Assembly: GCF_036323735.1 (NCBI RefSeq)
Contig: NC_086026.1
Span: 54,503,039 to 54,567,038 of the forward strand
Source of the DNA: Rattus norvegicus
Taxonomy: Eukaryota > Chordata > Mammalia > Rodentia > Muridae
Reading direction: 5' to 3'
Length of the DNA stretch: 64,000 nt
Of this stretch, positions 48,390 through 59,149 are shown one piece after another. Below the pieces are notes generated by a model that saw only the letters and a program-made list of their open reading frames with translations, ran no database searches and was not told the DNA's origin. Positions within the stretch are counted from its first letter, which is position 1. Every line of letters begins with the position of its first letter. A program made the position numbers and the translations under genes.

Positions 48390-50990
48390 CTCCATTTTTA
48401 AGCATTTGCTATACTAACTGTAACAGTTATGACTCCACTAATGGCTTTCGAGCATTACTACCACACATGTACCACACATGTGCGTGCCTGTCGCCACAGC
48501 CAGCATTTTCCAGATCTGCATGTGCCTGGTCTATGATACATCTATTTCGTTTGTAGCTCTCATTGGTGCCCAGGTGATCCTTTCTCTGACTCTTTTCTTG
48601 CTTCGTCTGCGCAAGAAGGCATAAGGATGGTGGGGGCTGTGGCTGCTGGATTCCTTGGCACAGTAACATGGCTCCAATCCTGCGTATCATGTCCACAGTT
48701 TAATTCAATCAGAGTGTGGTTCTCATCCATTAACAGTCCCCTGGGGTGCTCCGTCAACTGTAAGCTTTCTCCCATGTGGGCTTTTCCAGGTCCCGTGTCT
48801 ATCCACTGTGGGACTGTCATGGCCGTATTGTCTGCTTTTGGTCCAAAGGAAACCACGTAGAAGACACACCCATTTCTTAAATGCCTGGCTCAGAGGTGAT
48901 ACGCGTTAAGCATGTCCCAGTGTCACTGAGAGGCTGTGGGGCCAGTAATTACAGCCTATGGCTGATGCCCCAGAAGACAGTACATGCTCATTTTGGAGGA
49001 CAGCCAAGTATCTCTGTCCACTTGAAGAAGCTCACTATTACTCCTGAACCCAAAACTGGGGCAGAGTAACCAGATGTTGGCCCGTACATCTTTCTGCACA
49101 CATAACCAACTCTTTGCAGGGTAAGCTCATAGGCAAATAGGGAAAGGCGTGGAAATCATATAGGAAAAAACATCAAGCTCTACAATGAAAACGGAAAATA
49201 TGTTTCTTTATTCCAGGACACCTATAAAGGCTAAAAAAATTTCACATAAAAGAGGGGTGGAACTTCCCAAACTAGCCCAGAATCCCCAGGGAGTTGTGCA
49301 GTGGTGGCAAGGTGTCAAATACAGGAATACTGTCCCAGGTTCCCAGATCCCTAACATCTCCAGATAGCCATCAGCCCCATTGGCTTGGCTGGCATCTCCG
49401 TTATCTGTGGAGTGAGTTTCTCTAGGATGCAAATGAAAGTCCCAGGAACTGCTGGGAACATGGCTGGCGAACTCGGTATTGGAGCCACTTACAGCTTGGT
49501 TGAGGATCTGGTCGCCTCTGGGGTTTGATTAGCTTCCCAGGGCCGTTGTTTCCCATAATTGCTCTTCTTTGTTCTGATGCAGTTGGGAGAGCAGGAGGAG
49601 ATGCTCGCGGAATGCTCCGGGCAATGACAATGAGGAGGCCTGGGACGACAATTCAGTATCTGCCTGTGTCAGATGCTGCGCAGGGCACCTGACATCCATT
49701 ACTCCAGCAAACCTGTAATCCCACAAAGCACGTGGGAGCTATCCCAACTTTGTAAACAAGGAAACAGGGAGGTGCACCTCCCAAACCACAGGCTCTCAGG
49801 GGCAGAGCTGCACTTTGATTCTGTGGATATTGGAGCTTCCCCCCTACACTTTGTACCCTGCTTATTCCCAAACCCAGGCGAAGCCCCTCCAATCTAAGAC
49901 CTCAGTAGGGTCTGGCTCTGCGTATCTTTTCTGAATAGGAGGAGTGGAACAATGCCCCAGGGACAGCTGGGCACAACCCTTAGATATAACCAAAAGCTTA
50001 GACTTGGCAATTTCCAGAACCTTGGAGAAGGGCATCAGGAGTCAGAAGAGGCCTCGGCCTTTCTGGATGGTTCCAGAAAGCCCTGTCATTCAGTACACCC
50101 CTTTGTCTCCTCTATCTGGGTCAATGGCTCTAAAAGGCACATACCATTCATTCTCTTCTTCCTCTGCACTGGTCCTCACCTCCTGTCATCTGGAAAAGCT
50201 GTGGCTCAGTCCAGGAAGTAAACAACATCCTGGTCTTGCAGCACATCTGCCCAGAAAACAGGGAGGGCCATGCACAAGACGATCATTCCTGGACCACCCA
50301 GAAACAAAGCTTTGTTAAAAATAGGCCTCCCAGAAAGATGAAGGCCTGGCCTGATCTTTGACCCTCACCAGCTCAGCACCTCCAAATAGGAGATGGAAGG
50401 TAGACCTCACAGGATGCCTTCCCTCCTCAACCCAGAGTCGCCAAGCGGCAGCCACACCTGTGCTTTCCTAATTACGCTGTTGTTATAGAGGTCGGACCCA
50501 GAGTACCTGGAGATGCAAATTCCAGCTCTGCCACTCACTTAACTATGTGATCCTGGGCAAGCCAATCCCTCTGTTTCCTCATATACAAAGTGTGTGTATC
50601 TCTCAAGCAAGTGACACAAAGAAACTGTCTAGTTCCTTTGTCACTGTGTACCCTCAGGAAATAAAGAAGAGACGTCATGTGAGCAAATCTTGAAGCGCTA
50701 GTAAATTTACCATTTCTCTGTATGAGCGTTCTCCTAGCTTCTAAGCAGTGGGCTGATCTCTCAGGAATGGATACTATTACCTCTGAATGCCCATGTTGTT
50801 ACATCTAGTGGTCATTTGTAAGTTCTCAGCTCACTGAAGTCTCCGTGGTTCTTCACGGTAGAGCACTCCCTCCTTGACAAAATCACCAACTTCCATGTCA
50901 CCAACTCTTTCCCTTTCTCCTCGGGGCTTCTGGCTGACTTTTTGTGGTGGTCCATAGATTCCGTGATGGTGTTGCTGATACATAATTGTG
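48390..50990. other. Long intergenic stretch without recognised repeats
   Basis: About 2.6 kb with no SINE, microsatellite or exon recognised. ORFs up to 124 codons (49944-50318) have no known motif. Confidence 0.4.
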
Positions 50991-50994
50991 CTGG

Positions 50995-51235
50995 TTACAT
51001 CTTTTCTCATGGTGGCAAAAATCCCCCACAGGTGCAGCATGGAGAGGAAGAGTCTATTTTGGCTCATGGTTTTAGGGAGTTTCAGTCCCTCCTGGTAGGG
51101 AAGGCATAGTGGACCAGGGTTGCAGAGTGGCTTGTTACTAGACCAGAAGCATGTTTCTGTTAGAAACCTGTCTTATCCACTCCTCTGCCCCTGTCTCTGG
51201 CAACATCCACATCAGATCCATTTCCTCCAGCAAGG
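50995..51235 (-). repeat. Diverged rodent repeat fragment
   Basis: ttctcatggtggcaaaaatc, ggaagagtctattttggctc and atggttttagggagtttcag resemble the repeat that follows, but older. Confidence 0.4.
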
Positions 51236-51239
51236 CTCC

Positions 51240-51595
51240 ACTTCCATCGCTCTCATTATTCTTCCTGTGACCACATCGACTCTTACAATAGAAAGCATTC
51301 GATTGGCTCACAGTTTCAGAGGTTTAGATTATTATCATCATGGCAGGGAGCCTGGCAGCACACAAGCAGACACAGTGCTGGAGAAGTAGATAAGAGTTCT
51401 ACTTCCGGATCCACAGGCAACAGGAAGAGGAAGCCACTGAGACTGACTCTGGTTTCGAAACCTCGAAGCCCACACCTCTATGACACACTTCCACCAACAA
51501 GGCCACACCTTCTAATCCTTTCAAATGGTGCCAGTCTCTTGGCATTCACATATATGAATTATGGGTGTCATTCTTATTCAAATCACAACTTCCTA
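51240..51595 (-). repeat. Rodent dispersed repeat (hAT/URR1-like), reverse
   Basis: gattggctcacagtttcagagg, tcatggcagggagcctggc, cttccaccaacaaggccac and a last block attcttattcaaatcacaa fit the abundant rodent repeat. Confidence 0.75.
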
Positions 51596-51681
51596 AAAGT
51601 TCCATTATTTTACCCCAAATCTCCTGTCATGGTTTGTATATGTTTGGGCCAGGGAGTGGCACTATTAGAAAATGTGACCCT

Positions 51682-51793
51682 GGGGTTGGGGATTTAGCTC
51701 AGTGGTAGAGCGCTTGCCTAGGAAGCGCAAGGCCCTGGGTTCGGTCCCCAGCTCCGAAAAAAAAGAACCAAAAAAAAAAAAAAAAAAAAAAAA
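51682..51793 (+). mobile_element. ID SINE, first of a nested pair
   Basis: Near-consensus ID with a long A-tail. Perfect 15-bp target duplication agaaaatgtgaccct at 51667-51681 and 51794-51808. Confidence 0.98.
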
Positions 51794-51859
51794 AGAAAAT
51801 GTGACCCTGTTGGAGTAGGTGTGTCGCTATGGGAATGGGCTTTAAGACCCTCATCCTAG

Positions 51860-51968
51860 GGGTTGGGGATTTAGCTCAGTGGTAGAGCGCTTGCCTAGCA
51901 AACACAAGGCCCTGGGTTCGGTCCCCTGCTCCGAAAAAAAAAAAGAAAAAGAAAAAAAGAGAAAGAGA
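51860..51968 (+). mobile_element. ID SINE, second of a nested pair
   Basis: ID with a different middle (gcctagcaaacacaagg) and an AAAAAG-rich tail. Perfect 16-bp target duplication aagaccctcatcctag at 51844-51859 and 51969-51984. The different body and tail show a separate insertion event. Confidence 0.97.
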
Positions 51969-52204
51969 AAGACCCTCATCCTAGCTGCCTAGAAGTCCAT
52001 CTTCTGCTAGCAGCCTTCAAATGAAGATGTAGAACTCTCAACTCCTCTTGCACCACGCCTGCCTGGACACTGCCATGCTTCCTGCCTTGATAATAGACTG
52101 AACCTCTGAACCTGCAAGCCAGCCCCAACTAAATGTTGTCCTTATAAGAGTTGCCTTGGTCATGGTGTCCGTTCACAGCAGTGAAACCCTAACTAAGATA
52201 TCCC

Positions 52205-52670
52205 CCCGCCCCCAAAATACCATTGCTACCTGCGAGCATTTTGGAACCAAATGTTGAAGCATATGAACCTGTAAGGATCATTCCATAGGAAAGCACAGCA
52301 GTGAGCTGTAGTAATGCTCTGTGCTCGCTGGTCCATTCATTCTCTTCCTGGGTTTCTAAAGAACTTCTACAGAGCTGGCAAGGATTTGCTTCATATCACT
52401 GAGATGCAAGGAAAGTCACATCTCTTCTTAAATCAGATTAATCTGACTGAGCTGCTGCAGCAATGGCTGAACAATTTCTCTTTTCCTGTTCTTCCCTCAG
52501 GGAGCACAGGGCAGACTGATTGCCAGGCTGGGTGTCGGCATGGGCACCACCCGGAAGAATGCACAAGTGGAGAAAACCTCCCACAGTCTCAGAAATTCAG
52601 ACTCAGGTAGCTCTCCTCTGTCTAACCCCAAAGCCACTTCCCCAGCAGGTACAGCTTGCTTCTCTTAAGA
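52205..52670. other. Intergenic, no feature recognised
   Basis: Unique-looking sequence before the B2 structure. Confidence 0.4.
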
Positions 52671-52850
52671 GCTTTGCACAAACATGCATAAATAAAACCA
52701 AGATGAGGGCTAGAGAGATGGCTCAGTGGTTAAGAGCACTGGCTGCTCTTCCATAGGTCATGAGTTCAATTCCCAGCACCCACATGATGGCTCACAACCA
52801 TCTGTAACAGGATCTGATGTCCTTTTCAGGCAGGCAGATATATGTTGTTG

Positions 52851-53426
52851 TAAAATTATAAAAAACGGGCTGTCTTTTACCCCTCTAGGTCTCGCACTGT
52901 AGTGCCCCTCAAGATATCTGCTAGATATCTTACCAGAAGCACACATCCCAACTCCATGTCGGCCCAGTGTCTCTGCGCCACACAGTCTCCCAACTCAAAT
53001 CGCCACAAGAAAGGACACATCACACGATAACCTCTGATCCGGTTGATAAGGTATAACTTTCCACCTAGACATACAAAGCCCTGTACACATCCATCCTGTA
53101 AGAACATTCAAAACAACCCGTAAAGGCACAGCGTGGAATCTTTTTTTTTTTTCGGAGCTGGGGACCGAACCCAGGGCCTTGCGCTTCCTAGGTAAGCGCT
53201 CTACCACTGAGCTAAATCCCCAGCCCTTACAGCGTGGAATCTTAACGTTAGCTTCCATGTTCTCTCCGTGGCTTCCGCTGTCTCCTCCAGTCTCTCCGTT
53301 CCAGTCTCTTCTTCTTCCCTTAAACTTTTTCTCCCGCGCATTCTTCCTTCTCGTCCAATGGCAGGCCTCGTTCTATCCTGTACCCACCCTCACCTGTATG
53401 ACATCCTACAGATATATATACAGATA
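52851..53426. other. Unclassified insert inside the B2 (around the ID)
   Basis: Not B2. On the minus strand it has a smooth, possibly LTR- or gene-derived texture (gggagactgtgtggcgcagag, gatatcttgaggggcac). I cannot name its family. Ends are near TATA-rich stretches at both sides. Confidence 0.4.
53143..53228 (-). mobile_element. ID SINE (reverse)
   Basis: T-rich tail, cggagctggggaccgaaccc, ending gctaaatccccagccc. Target duplication acagcgtggaatctt at 53128-53142 and 53229-53243. It lies within the spacer of the inverted repeat. Confidence 0.97.
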
Positions 53427-53531
53427 TGCTGGGAATTGAACTCATGACCTATGGAAGAGCAGCCAGTGCTCTTAACCACTGAGCCATCTCACCAGCCCTC
53501 ATCTTGGCTTTTATTTATGCATGTTTGTGCA
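53427..53531 (-). repeat. Inverted copy of B2 left end plus its 5' flank
   Basis: Reverse complement of 52675-52778, including about 19 bases of non-B2 flank (tgcacaaacatgcataaat) and the target-site sequence, with only two substitutions and one 1-bp indel seen by eye. Arms of about 104 bp, spacer 648 bp. Confidence 0.9.
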
Positions 53532-53689
53532 GTGCAGCAGAGCACTCATACATTAAATATAAAATTTAAAAAAAAAACCAAGATGGGCACAGGTAACAAT
53601 AATTATGCGCAGGTCTTTACATGAACATAAGTTTTCATTTCTCTGAAACAAAGGACTACAAGTGGGATTCTTCTTGAATCATCTTGGCT

Positions 53690-53756
53690 TTGGTATATAT
53701 ATATTATATATATACATATATATATACATATATACATATATTTTATATATATATGG
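53690..53756 (+). repeat. (TA)n microsatellite
   Basis: Imperfect TA and CATA repeat. Confidence 0.9.
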
Positions 53757-53936
53757 GTTTGTGTCTGAGTGTGCACGAGTGTGCATATGAGCACATGTGT
53801 CAGAAGAGTCCAGAAGAGAGTGTTGAAACCCCTGGAGCCAGAGCTAAGGGGACTGTGGGTCCGATGCTAAGAACCAAACTTCTGTCCTTGGCAAGAACAG
53901 AATGCGCTTTTAATTGCTCTCCCATCTCTCCAGCCC
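53757..53936 (-). repeat. B3-type SINE (reverse)
   Basis: gtgtcagaagagtccagaag, ctaagaaccaaacttctgtcc and ctcccatctctccagccc. Confidence 0.8.
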
Positions 53937-54224
53937 TTCTTGGTCACTTGCAACTGTGCATTTAACAGAGAAACGTCCTGTTTCCAGAGTGTCTGTTCCA
54001 TATTTCATATTCTCTCCAGCACTCGGTATAGTCAGTATTTTATAAGGCGTATAACCGATATCTAATGACATCTCTGCCATTTTGATTTGTCTTTTCCTAA
54101 AGACTTTTGATACTGATGATCTTTTTGTGTGTCTGTTTGCCGTCTGTAGATCTTCTTTGGTCAGGTACTGCTTAAATATATATTTTTTAACCATTTCTTT
54201 GGTTGTGTCTTGTTGAGTTGTGTG

Positions 54225-54485
54225 ATGGCAAGTCTTCCTTGTTTACTTAACCGGATTTAGAATCACCATGGCAACTCCTCAGGTGTGTGAGTGAGGGTGG
54301 AAGATCCTCCCACCCTGAATGTGGCTGGAGAAAGCAAGCTGTATGTCAGCTCTCCGCTTTCTCAGACACGCAGCCAGCTGCCTCGCACCGCAGCCACTGT
54401 GAGCCAAGGTAGACATTTTTTCCCCTTAAATTATTACTTTTGTCTGGTGTTTTGACACAGCAATTAGAAAAGTAGCTAATGCAAG
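54225..54485 (+). repeat. hAT/URR1-like repeat fragment
   Basis: cttaaccggatttagaatcacc, gaatgtggctggagaaagc, cagctgcctcgcaccgcagcc and acagcaattagaaaagtagc match the abundant rodent repeat with a similar 3' end. Confidence 0.65.
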
Positions 54486-55014
54486 TTTTTCACAGTTCTG
54501 CATATATATACACGAGTTAGAGTCTTTGTTGGAAATGTGCTTTGCAAACGCTTTCTCTGTGACTTGCCGGGGTCTCTCAGCTGTATCCTTAATAGAACAA
54601 ATTATTCCAACGTTTTAACATCAATTCATTAACTTTTTCTTCGCAGCCCAAACTGTCAAATCCAAGCTCACGAGGATGCCGTTTGATGTTTTAACATTTT
54701 TAATGTTTTATGTCTTATAATCAGGATAGCGATTCACGTTCATACCAATGTAGATTAAGGTTTGGTTTTGCTTGGTTGCAAAAGGATGTCCAGAGGTCCC
54801 AGCATTCTGTGCTGAAAAGTCTAAAGTTTCTCATCCAATTGTCTTTGTTTTTCAGCAAGTGCATTACTGTACTTCAGCAATAGAGTGTATTAGTGTTCAT
54901 GTATATCTAGCTTTATATTCTGTCCCATTGATCTGATTATTATTATTATTTATTTTTTCTTCAGTGCTGGGAATGATATAATGCAGGACCCTGGATCTTA
55001 CTGAAGTGTAAGAG

Positions 55015-55560
55015 CTATTAAGAGGATTGGCCTGTTAGAAAGTAGGTAGGTTATAGGGTTCATGTGAAGGACACTGGGGGCTTTGGCCAGTTTTACACCC
55101 ACCACCTCAGGTCAAGATTCAGCCAAGTACCAGCTTCCCGCCTCAGGTCAAGGATAGGACAAGTTCCATTCTCCACCCACAGTTCTTGGGAGGAATAGGG
55201 ACATTCTTGAAAAACTGCAGAATGTACTGACTGTCAGTCTCCTGACCCTCTGGTCCCAGATAGAGTTCGAATGCATGCCAGATGCTTGCTAGCCAATAGA
55301 TTCAAAGGTCAATATGCTTAGAAAATAAGTTTAAACTGTAACCTTGCTGATGTAACCTGTACCCCTAAAATGTGTAAAAACAGCTTGTTATAGCCATTCG
55401 AGGTCGCCTTCCAGTCACTCGCCATGAGGGGCTGATTGAAGGTTGAACCCAACGTGGCCAGAAAAAAATGAACATTTTTCTTGCATTTGCACTGAACTCT
55501 GTTCTTGTGTCTCACGTGGGGGTGGGGTGTCTCCCGGTAGTTAAGACTCACTTCCTCAAG
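55015..55560 (+). mobile_element. Solo-LTR-like block of an endogenous retrovirus
   Basis: Shows LTR-style content: repeated ccacctcaggtcaag and ccgcctcaggtcaag phrases, gtgtaaaaacagcttg (TATA-like spacing), cattcgaggtcgcc, tttcttgcatttgcactg and tgggtgtctcccgg-like ending. It sits within an older ID/B4-like SINE and so within the L1 relic. No internal viral genes are present. Ends are approximate and no clear duplication was found. Confidence 0.55.
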
Positions 55561-56089
55561 GGAAGAGCTCCATCACTGAGCTCTGCCACCTGGGTCCTAC
55601 ACGCCTGTCCTTTAATCAATGCCACCCATTTAATTATTGTATGATTTAAACCTGGGTGAAGTGAATCCTCCATGTTCATATTACTGTAAACAACTGTTTG
55701 ACCTACTTTGTTTCTTTACATTAACAATATTGCTTTTAGAATCAACTCCTTTGTATTTATGAAGAATCCTGCTGGAATTTTGGTTAAGACTGTGTCAAAT
55801 CTATGCGTCACTTTGGAAGGAATGAATCTGTCACTGGTAATTGAATTTTGTTATCAATGAATATAGTATGCTGCCACATTTAGATCTTTTTTTATTTCTT
55901 TCAAAGTATGATTACGGATTCTGTAGTTTTTGGTATGCAAATCCACCGTAGAGTTGGTTAGATTCACAGCTAAGAATCCATGTGTTAAAAAAAAATTTAG
56001 CAAAATAATTATTTTTAAAAAAGAACTACTGAACTGTTCTCTAATATATATTATGCATGTCTAATATATTGCTATTATTGTTATCGATA

Positions 56090-56272
56090 TATGTCTCTGT
56101 GTGTTTGTGAGTGAATGCCATATGTGCAGGTGACTGTAGAGGCTGGAAGAAGGCATGGGGTCCAGTGGAGCTGGATTTGCAGGTGGCTATGAGCCACCCT
56201 CTATGGCTGCTAGGGTCCTTTGGAAGTATTGCAAGTGCTCTTGGCTGCTGATCCACCTCTTCAACCCTGTAT
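56090..56272 (-). repeat. B3-type SINE (reverse)
   Basis: gtgactgtagaggctggaag, gatttgcaggtggctatgagcc and tgctgatccacctcttcaacc. Confidence 0.8.
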
Positions 56273-56423
56273 ATCCCTAAATAAAATAACACTTGCTTCT
56301 GTATTCAATATGTTGTGGTATATTATTTGGTTAAAACACATGAAAATTCAACTTCATAAAGAATTGCATAGTAGAAGGGTATTTGAAAGCCTTTTCGGAT
56401 AAATGTGGGTATTTTCATTTGCT

Positions 56424-56800
56424 ACTTGTGGTAGTTTGGATGAAAATGGCCCCCGTATGTTCATAAGGAATGGAACTGTTAGTAGACATGACCTTGTTGG
56501 AGCGGGCGTGGCCTTGCTGGAGGAAGTGTGTCACTGGGGGCTAGCTCCAGAGGTTTCAGAAACTCAAGCCAGGCCCAGTGGCTCACTCTCACTTCCTGCT
56601 GCCTGAGGATCCAGATGTAGGAGTCTCTGAGGTACCTCTCTAGCACCATGCCTGCCTGCACATTGCTATGCTTCCTGCCATGATGATAATGAATTGAACC
56701 TCTGAAACTGTGAGCCAGTCCCAATGAAATGTTTTCCTTTATGAGAATTGTGGTGGTCGCGGTATCGCTTCACAGCAATAGAAACACCAACTAAGACACC
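56424..56800 (+). repeat. Rodent dispersed repeat (hAT/URR1-like)
   Basis: gtggtagtttggatgaaaatgg start, acctgcctgcacattgctatgc-type middle, and tagaaacaccaactaagacacc end. Nearly complete. Confidence 0.8.
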
Positions 56801-56804
56801 ACTA

Positions 56805-58125
56805 CACTCAAATTTTGCAATATAGCATTTGAAACCATACCGTAGACCCTTTTCTAAATCATTTTTGAAGTCTCTTGCTTTATTTTGAGTTCTGACTGGG
56901 TTCCACCCATGCCTAATTTTGTATCGTAGCATTGTTTGAATGTCCATGAGGAAACTATCAGTTATCTGAATTCTGAATGTCTCCTAGTGTTGATCTATCT
57001 TATGCAATATCAAAATTACATGCATTAACATCTGAAAAGAACCTTTAGAGATTAGCAAACTGTCAAGCTGATGGTGAAAGAGACAGGCTCTTCTCAAGAA
57101 TTCTAATTTTCACCGGAAAAACTGTCTCTGGTTAGCAGTAAATATTATCAGTTTATTTCCTTGCAATGACAGTCCTAATTTATTCATTTCTGGGAAAATG
57201 ATTCCCAGCTATCAGGTCTAAATAGTCACAGTTTCTCTGTCAATTTTCATTCAAGGGAAAATAATATTTTATGAGAAAAGTGGCTAGTTCAGCATACGGC
57301 TCAAAAAACAAAACGCTTTTCCTTAAGATAAACATGATACTTGGGCATGCTGCAGGAATGCTTTGTGCAGACCCTTTCTCCTGTCAGAGCAAATATTGAA
57401 AAGCTCTTTGCTCGGGGTTGAGACTTAATGATAGTAATAAGTTCATTGCTTCCTGAGGAGGTTCTTCAGCAACACTGACAAGCTCGCGGATGCAAAAGAC
57501 ACGATAATTATAGGTCCGGTTTGCTGCCTCTGCCTAGATTTATGGGAAGGAGCTAGGAGTTTTATTGGTCATCAATTTTGTGCCATTAGTGAAACTGTTG
57601 ACCCAGTAAAGAGGTCAAATGACATCATTGTATGATTAGAAAAATAGTTTTGGTTCCTGAAAAAATATTTTTGGTACCCCGGCAGTCCTCAGGTTTTAAT
57701 TTGAGGACTTGCTTCTTTGGGCACACTCTCCACAGAGAGTGAACCCCACTGTGAATGATTTTAGATACTTCCTGGCCTCTTCTTTCCCTCACTTCCCAGC
57801 ATTGTAGGGAAGTGGATAATCTTAGAGTCTAAGGCTTTGTGCTGTGAGGTTGGGACTTGTGAAAGAGCAGGAATATTGATGTAATTGTGCTTAACAGAGA
57901 GGACAGTAGGTGGGAGAAAGAAGAATGACTAGAAATTTGAGAGTTCCAAACTTTCTGGTCTCAATGCATCCCTGGAGAGTGTGCTAATACTAGTAAGAAA
58001 CACTTGAACCATTTCCCCTAGCTTGGAGAAAATAGGAGTGATGTTCTCAAAACCAGTGGGAGGGTTGGGTAATATCTTAGTGGTTGGAACAAGAGATGAG
58101 AAAAAATACTTGTCTCTGTAATGGT
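56805..58125. other. Repeat-free AT-rich island
   Basis: About 1.3 kb with no recognisable SINE, LINE or microsatellite in an otherwise repeat-packed stretch. No exon is supported. Confidence 0.45.
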
Positions 58126-58127
58126 TA

Positions 58128-58450
58128 GTGTTAATTATTATCTTGACAGGATCTAAAATAACCTGAGGGATAGACCCTATGAAGTTCTAGTGGCAGGGAT
58201 TAACTTGATTATGTTAATTGAGGCAAAACAAATCCAAATAAAAGCAAAACAAAACAAAAACCCTACCACTGAGGGCAGCAACATTCCCTTGGCTAGTATC
58301 CTAGACTACATGAATGGGAGAGGGGAGCCAAGCAGCAGCAACTTCCATTCAGCCTCCTCTGTTTCCTGCTGGTGGATGCACTGTGCCCAACTGCTTCTAG
58401 CTCATGCTGTTGTGACTTCCTTGCAATGGTGGGTCATGACTTGAACGATG
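58128..58450 (+). repeat. URR1-like repeat, cut by another repeat
   Basis: gttagtgttaattattatcttgacagg start. The sequence resumes after the nested repeat at 58832 with aataagcctttaagttgc, the usual 3' part of this family. Confidence 0.7.
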
Positions 58451-58451
58451 G

Positions 58452-58831
58452 TTAGCTTAGTTAGGGTGTTGTTGCTGTGAAGAGACACCATGACCAAGGC
58501 AACTCTTGACAAGTAAAACATTTAATAGGGGCTGGCTTACAGTTTTAGAGTTTCAGTCCATTATCTTCATGGTGGAAAGCACGAGAGCATTCAGGCAGAC
58601 ATGTTGCTGGGGACGGAGCTGAGTGTTCTACATATTCATCTGAACACAACCAGGAGACTCTCATTCAAAGGCCGCTTGGAGGAAACTCTCCTTCCACACT
58701 GGGTAGAGCCTGAGCACTGGAGCCTCAAAGCCAGTGACACACTTCCTTCAACAAGGCCACACCTACTCCAACAAGGCCACACTTCCTAATACTGCCACTC
58801 CATTCTCCAAACATAGTCAAACCACCACAAT
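58452..58831 (-). repeat. Rodent dispersed repeat (hAT/URR1-like), nested and reverse
   Basis: cttagttagggtgttgttgc start, gaagagacaccatgaccaagg, cttcaacaaggccacacc and aaaccaccacaat end. Inserted in the URR1-like repeat. Confidence 0.8.
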
Positions 58832-58954
58832 AAGCCTTTAAGTTGCTTTTCTCAAAGAATTTTATTTTTATTAAAGCAACACAAAATTATGACAGTCCCT
58901 CATTGATAGTTAATAGTTAATGTTTATATGTTGGGATTTAAAACCACCTAGACT

Positions 58955-59092
58955 TGTCAGGCAATTATGGTGCATGCCTTTAACCCCAGCAAACAGAAAG
59001 CAAGAGAAGGCAGATCTCTGAGTTCAAAGTCAACCAGGTATACAGACTGAGTTCCAGGACAGCCAAGGCTACATAGAGAAAAAAACCAACCA
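58955..59092 (+). repeat. B1 SINE
   Basis: gcatgcctttaaccccagc, ctgagttccaggacagccaagg and an A-rich tail. Confidence 0.85.
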
Positions 59093-59149
59093 GCCAACCA
59101 ATCAGCCAACAATGAAAAGCCTAGGTGGGCTTCTGTAAGAATGTTTCCA

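Larger units (their letters stand above)
51625..52200 (+). repeat. Rodent dispersed repeat (hAT/URR1-like) with two ID insertions
   Basis: The same family as the repeat to the left but forward: gggagtggcactattag, gttggagtaggtgtgtc, cctgcctggacactgccatgc and cagtgaaaccctaactaagat. It is split twice by ID elements, each with its own target duplication. Confidence 0.8.
52706..53573 (+). mobile_element. B2 SINE split by a 0.7 kb insertion
   Basis: B2 head and body at 52706-52850 (gggctagagagatggctcag, ttcaattcccagcacccac) and B2 tail at about 53532-53573 (agcactcatacattaaatat, then A-run). Flanked by the duplication aaaaccaagatg at 52694-52705 and 53574-53585, which marks both pieces as one B2 insertion. 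The middle holds an ID and an inverted copy of the B2's left end. Confidence 0.75.
53938..55980 (-). mobile_element. Old L1 LINE relic, antisense, in several pieces
   Basis: Pieces at about 53938-54222, 54486-54955 and 55600-55980 read as the reverse complement of an L1 3' end and late ORF2 (for example tattctgtcccattgatctg and gattacggattctgtagttt). All are decayed with no open frame. Three later elements interrupt it. Confidence 0.7.
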
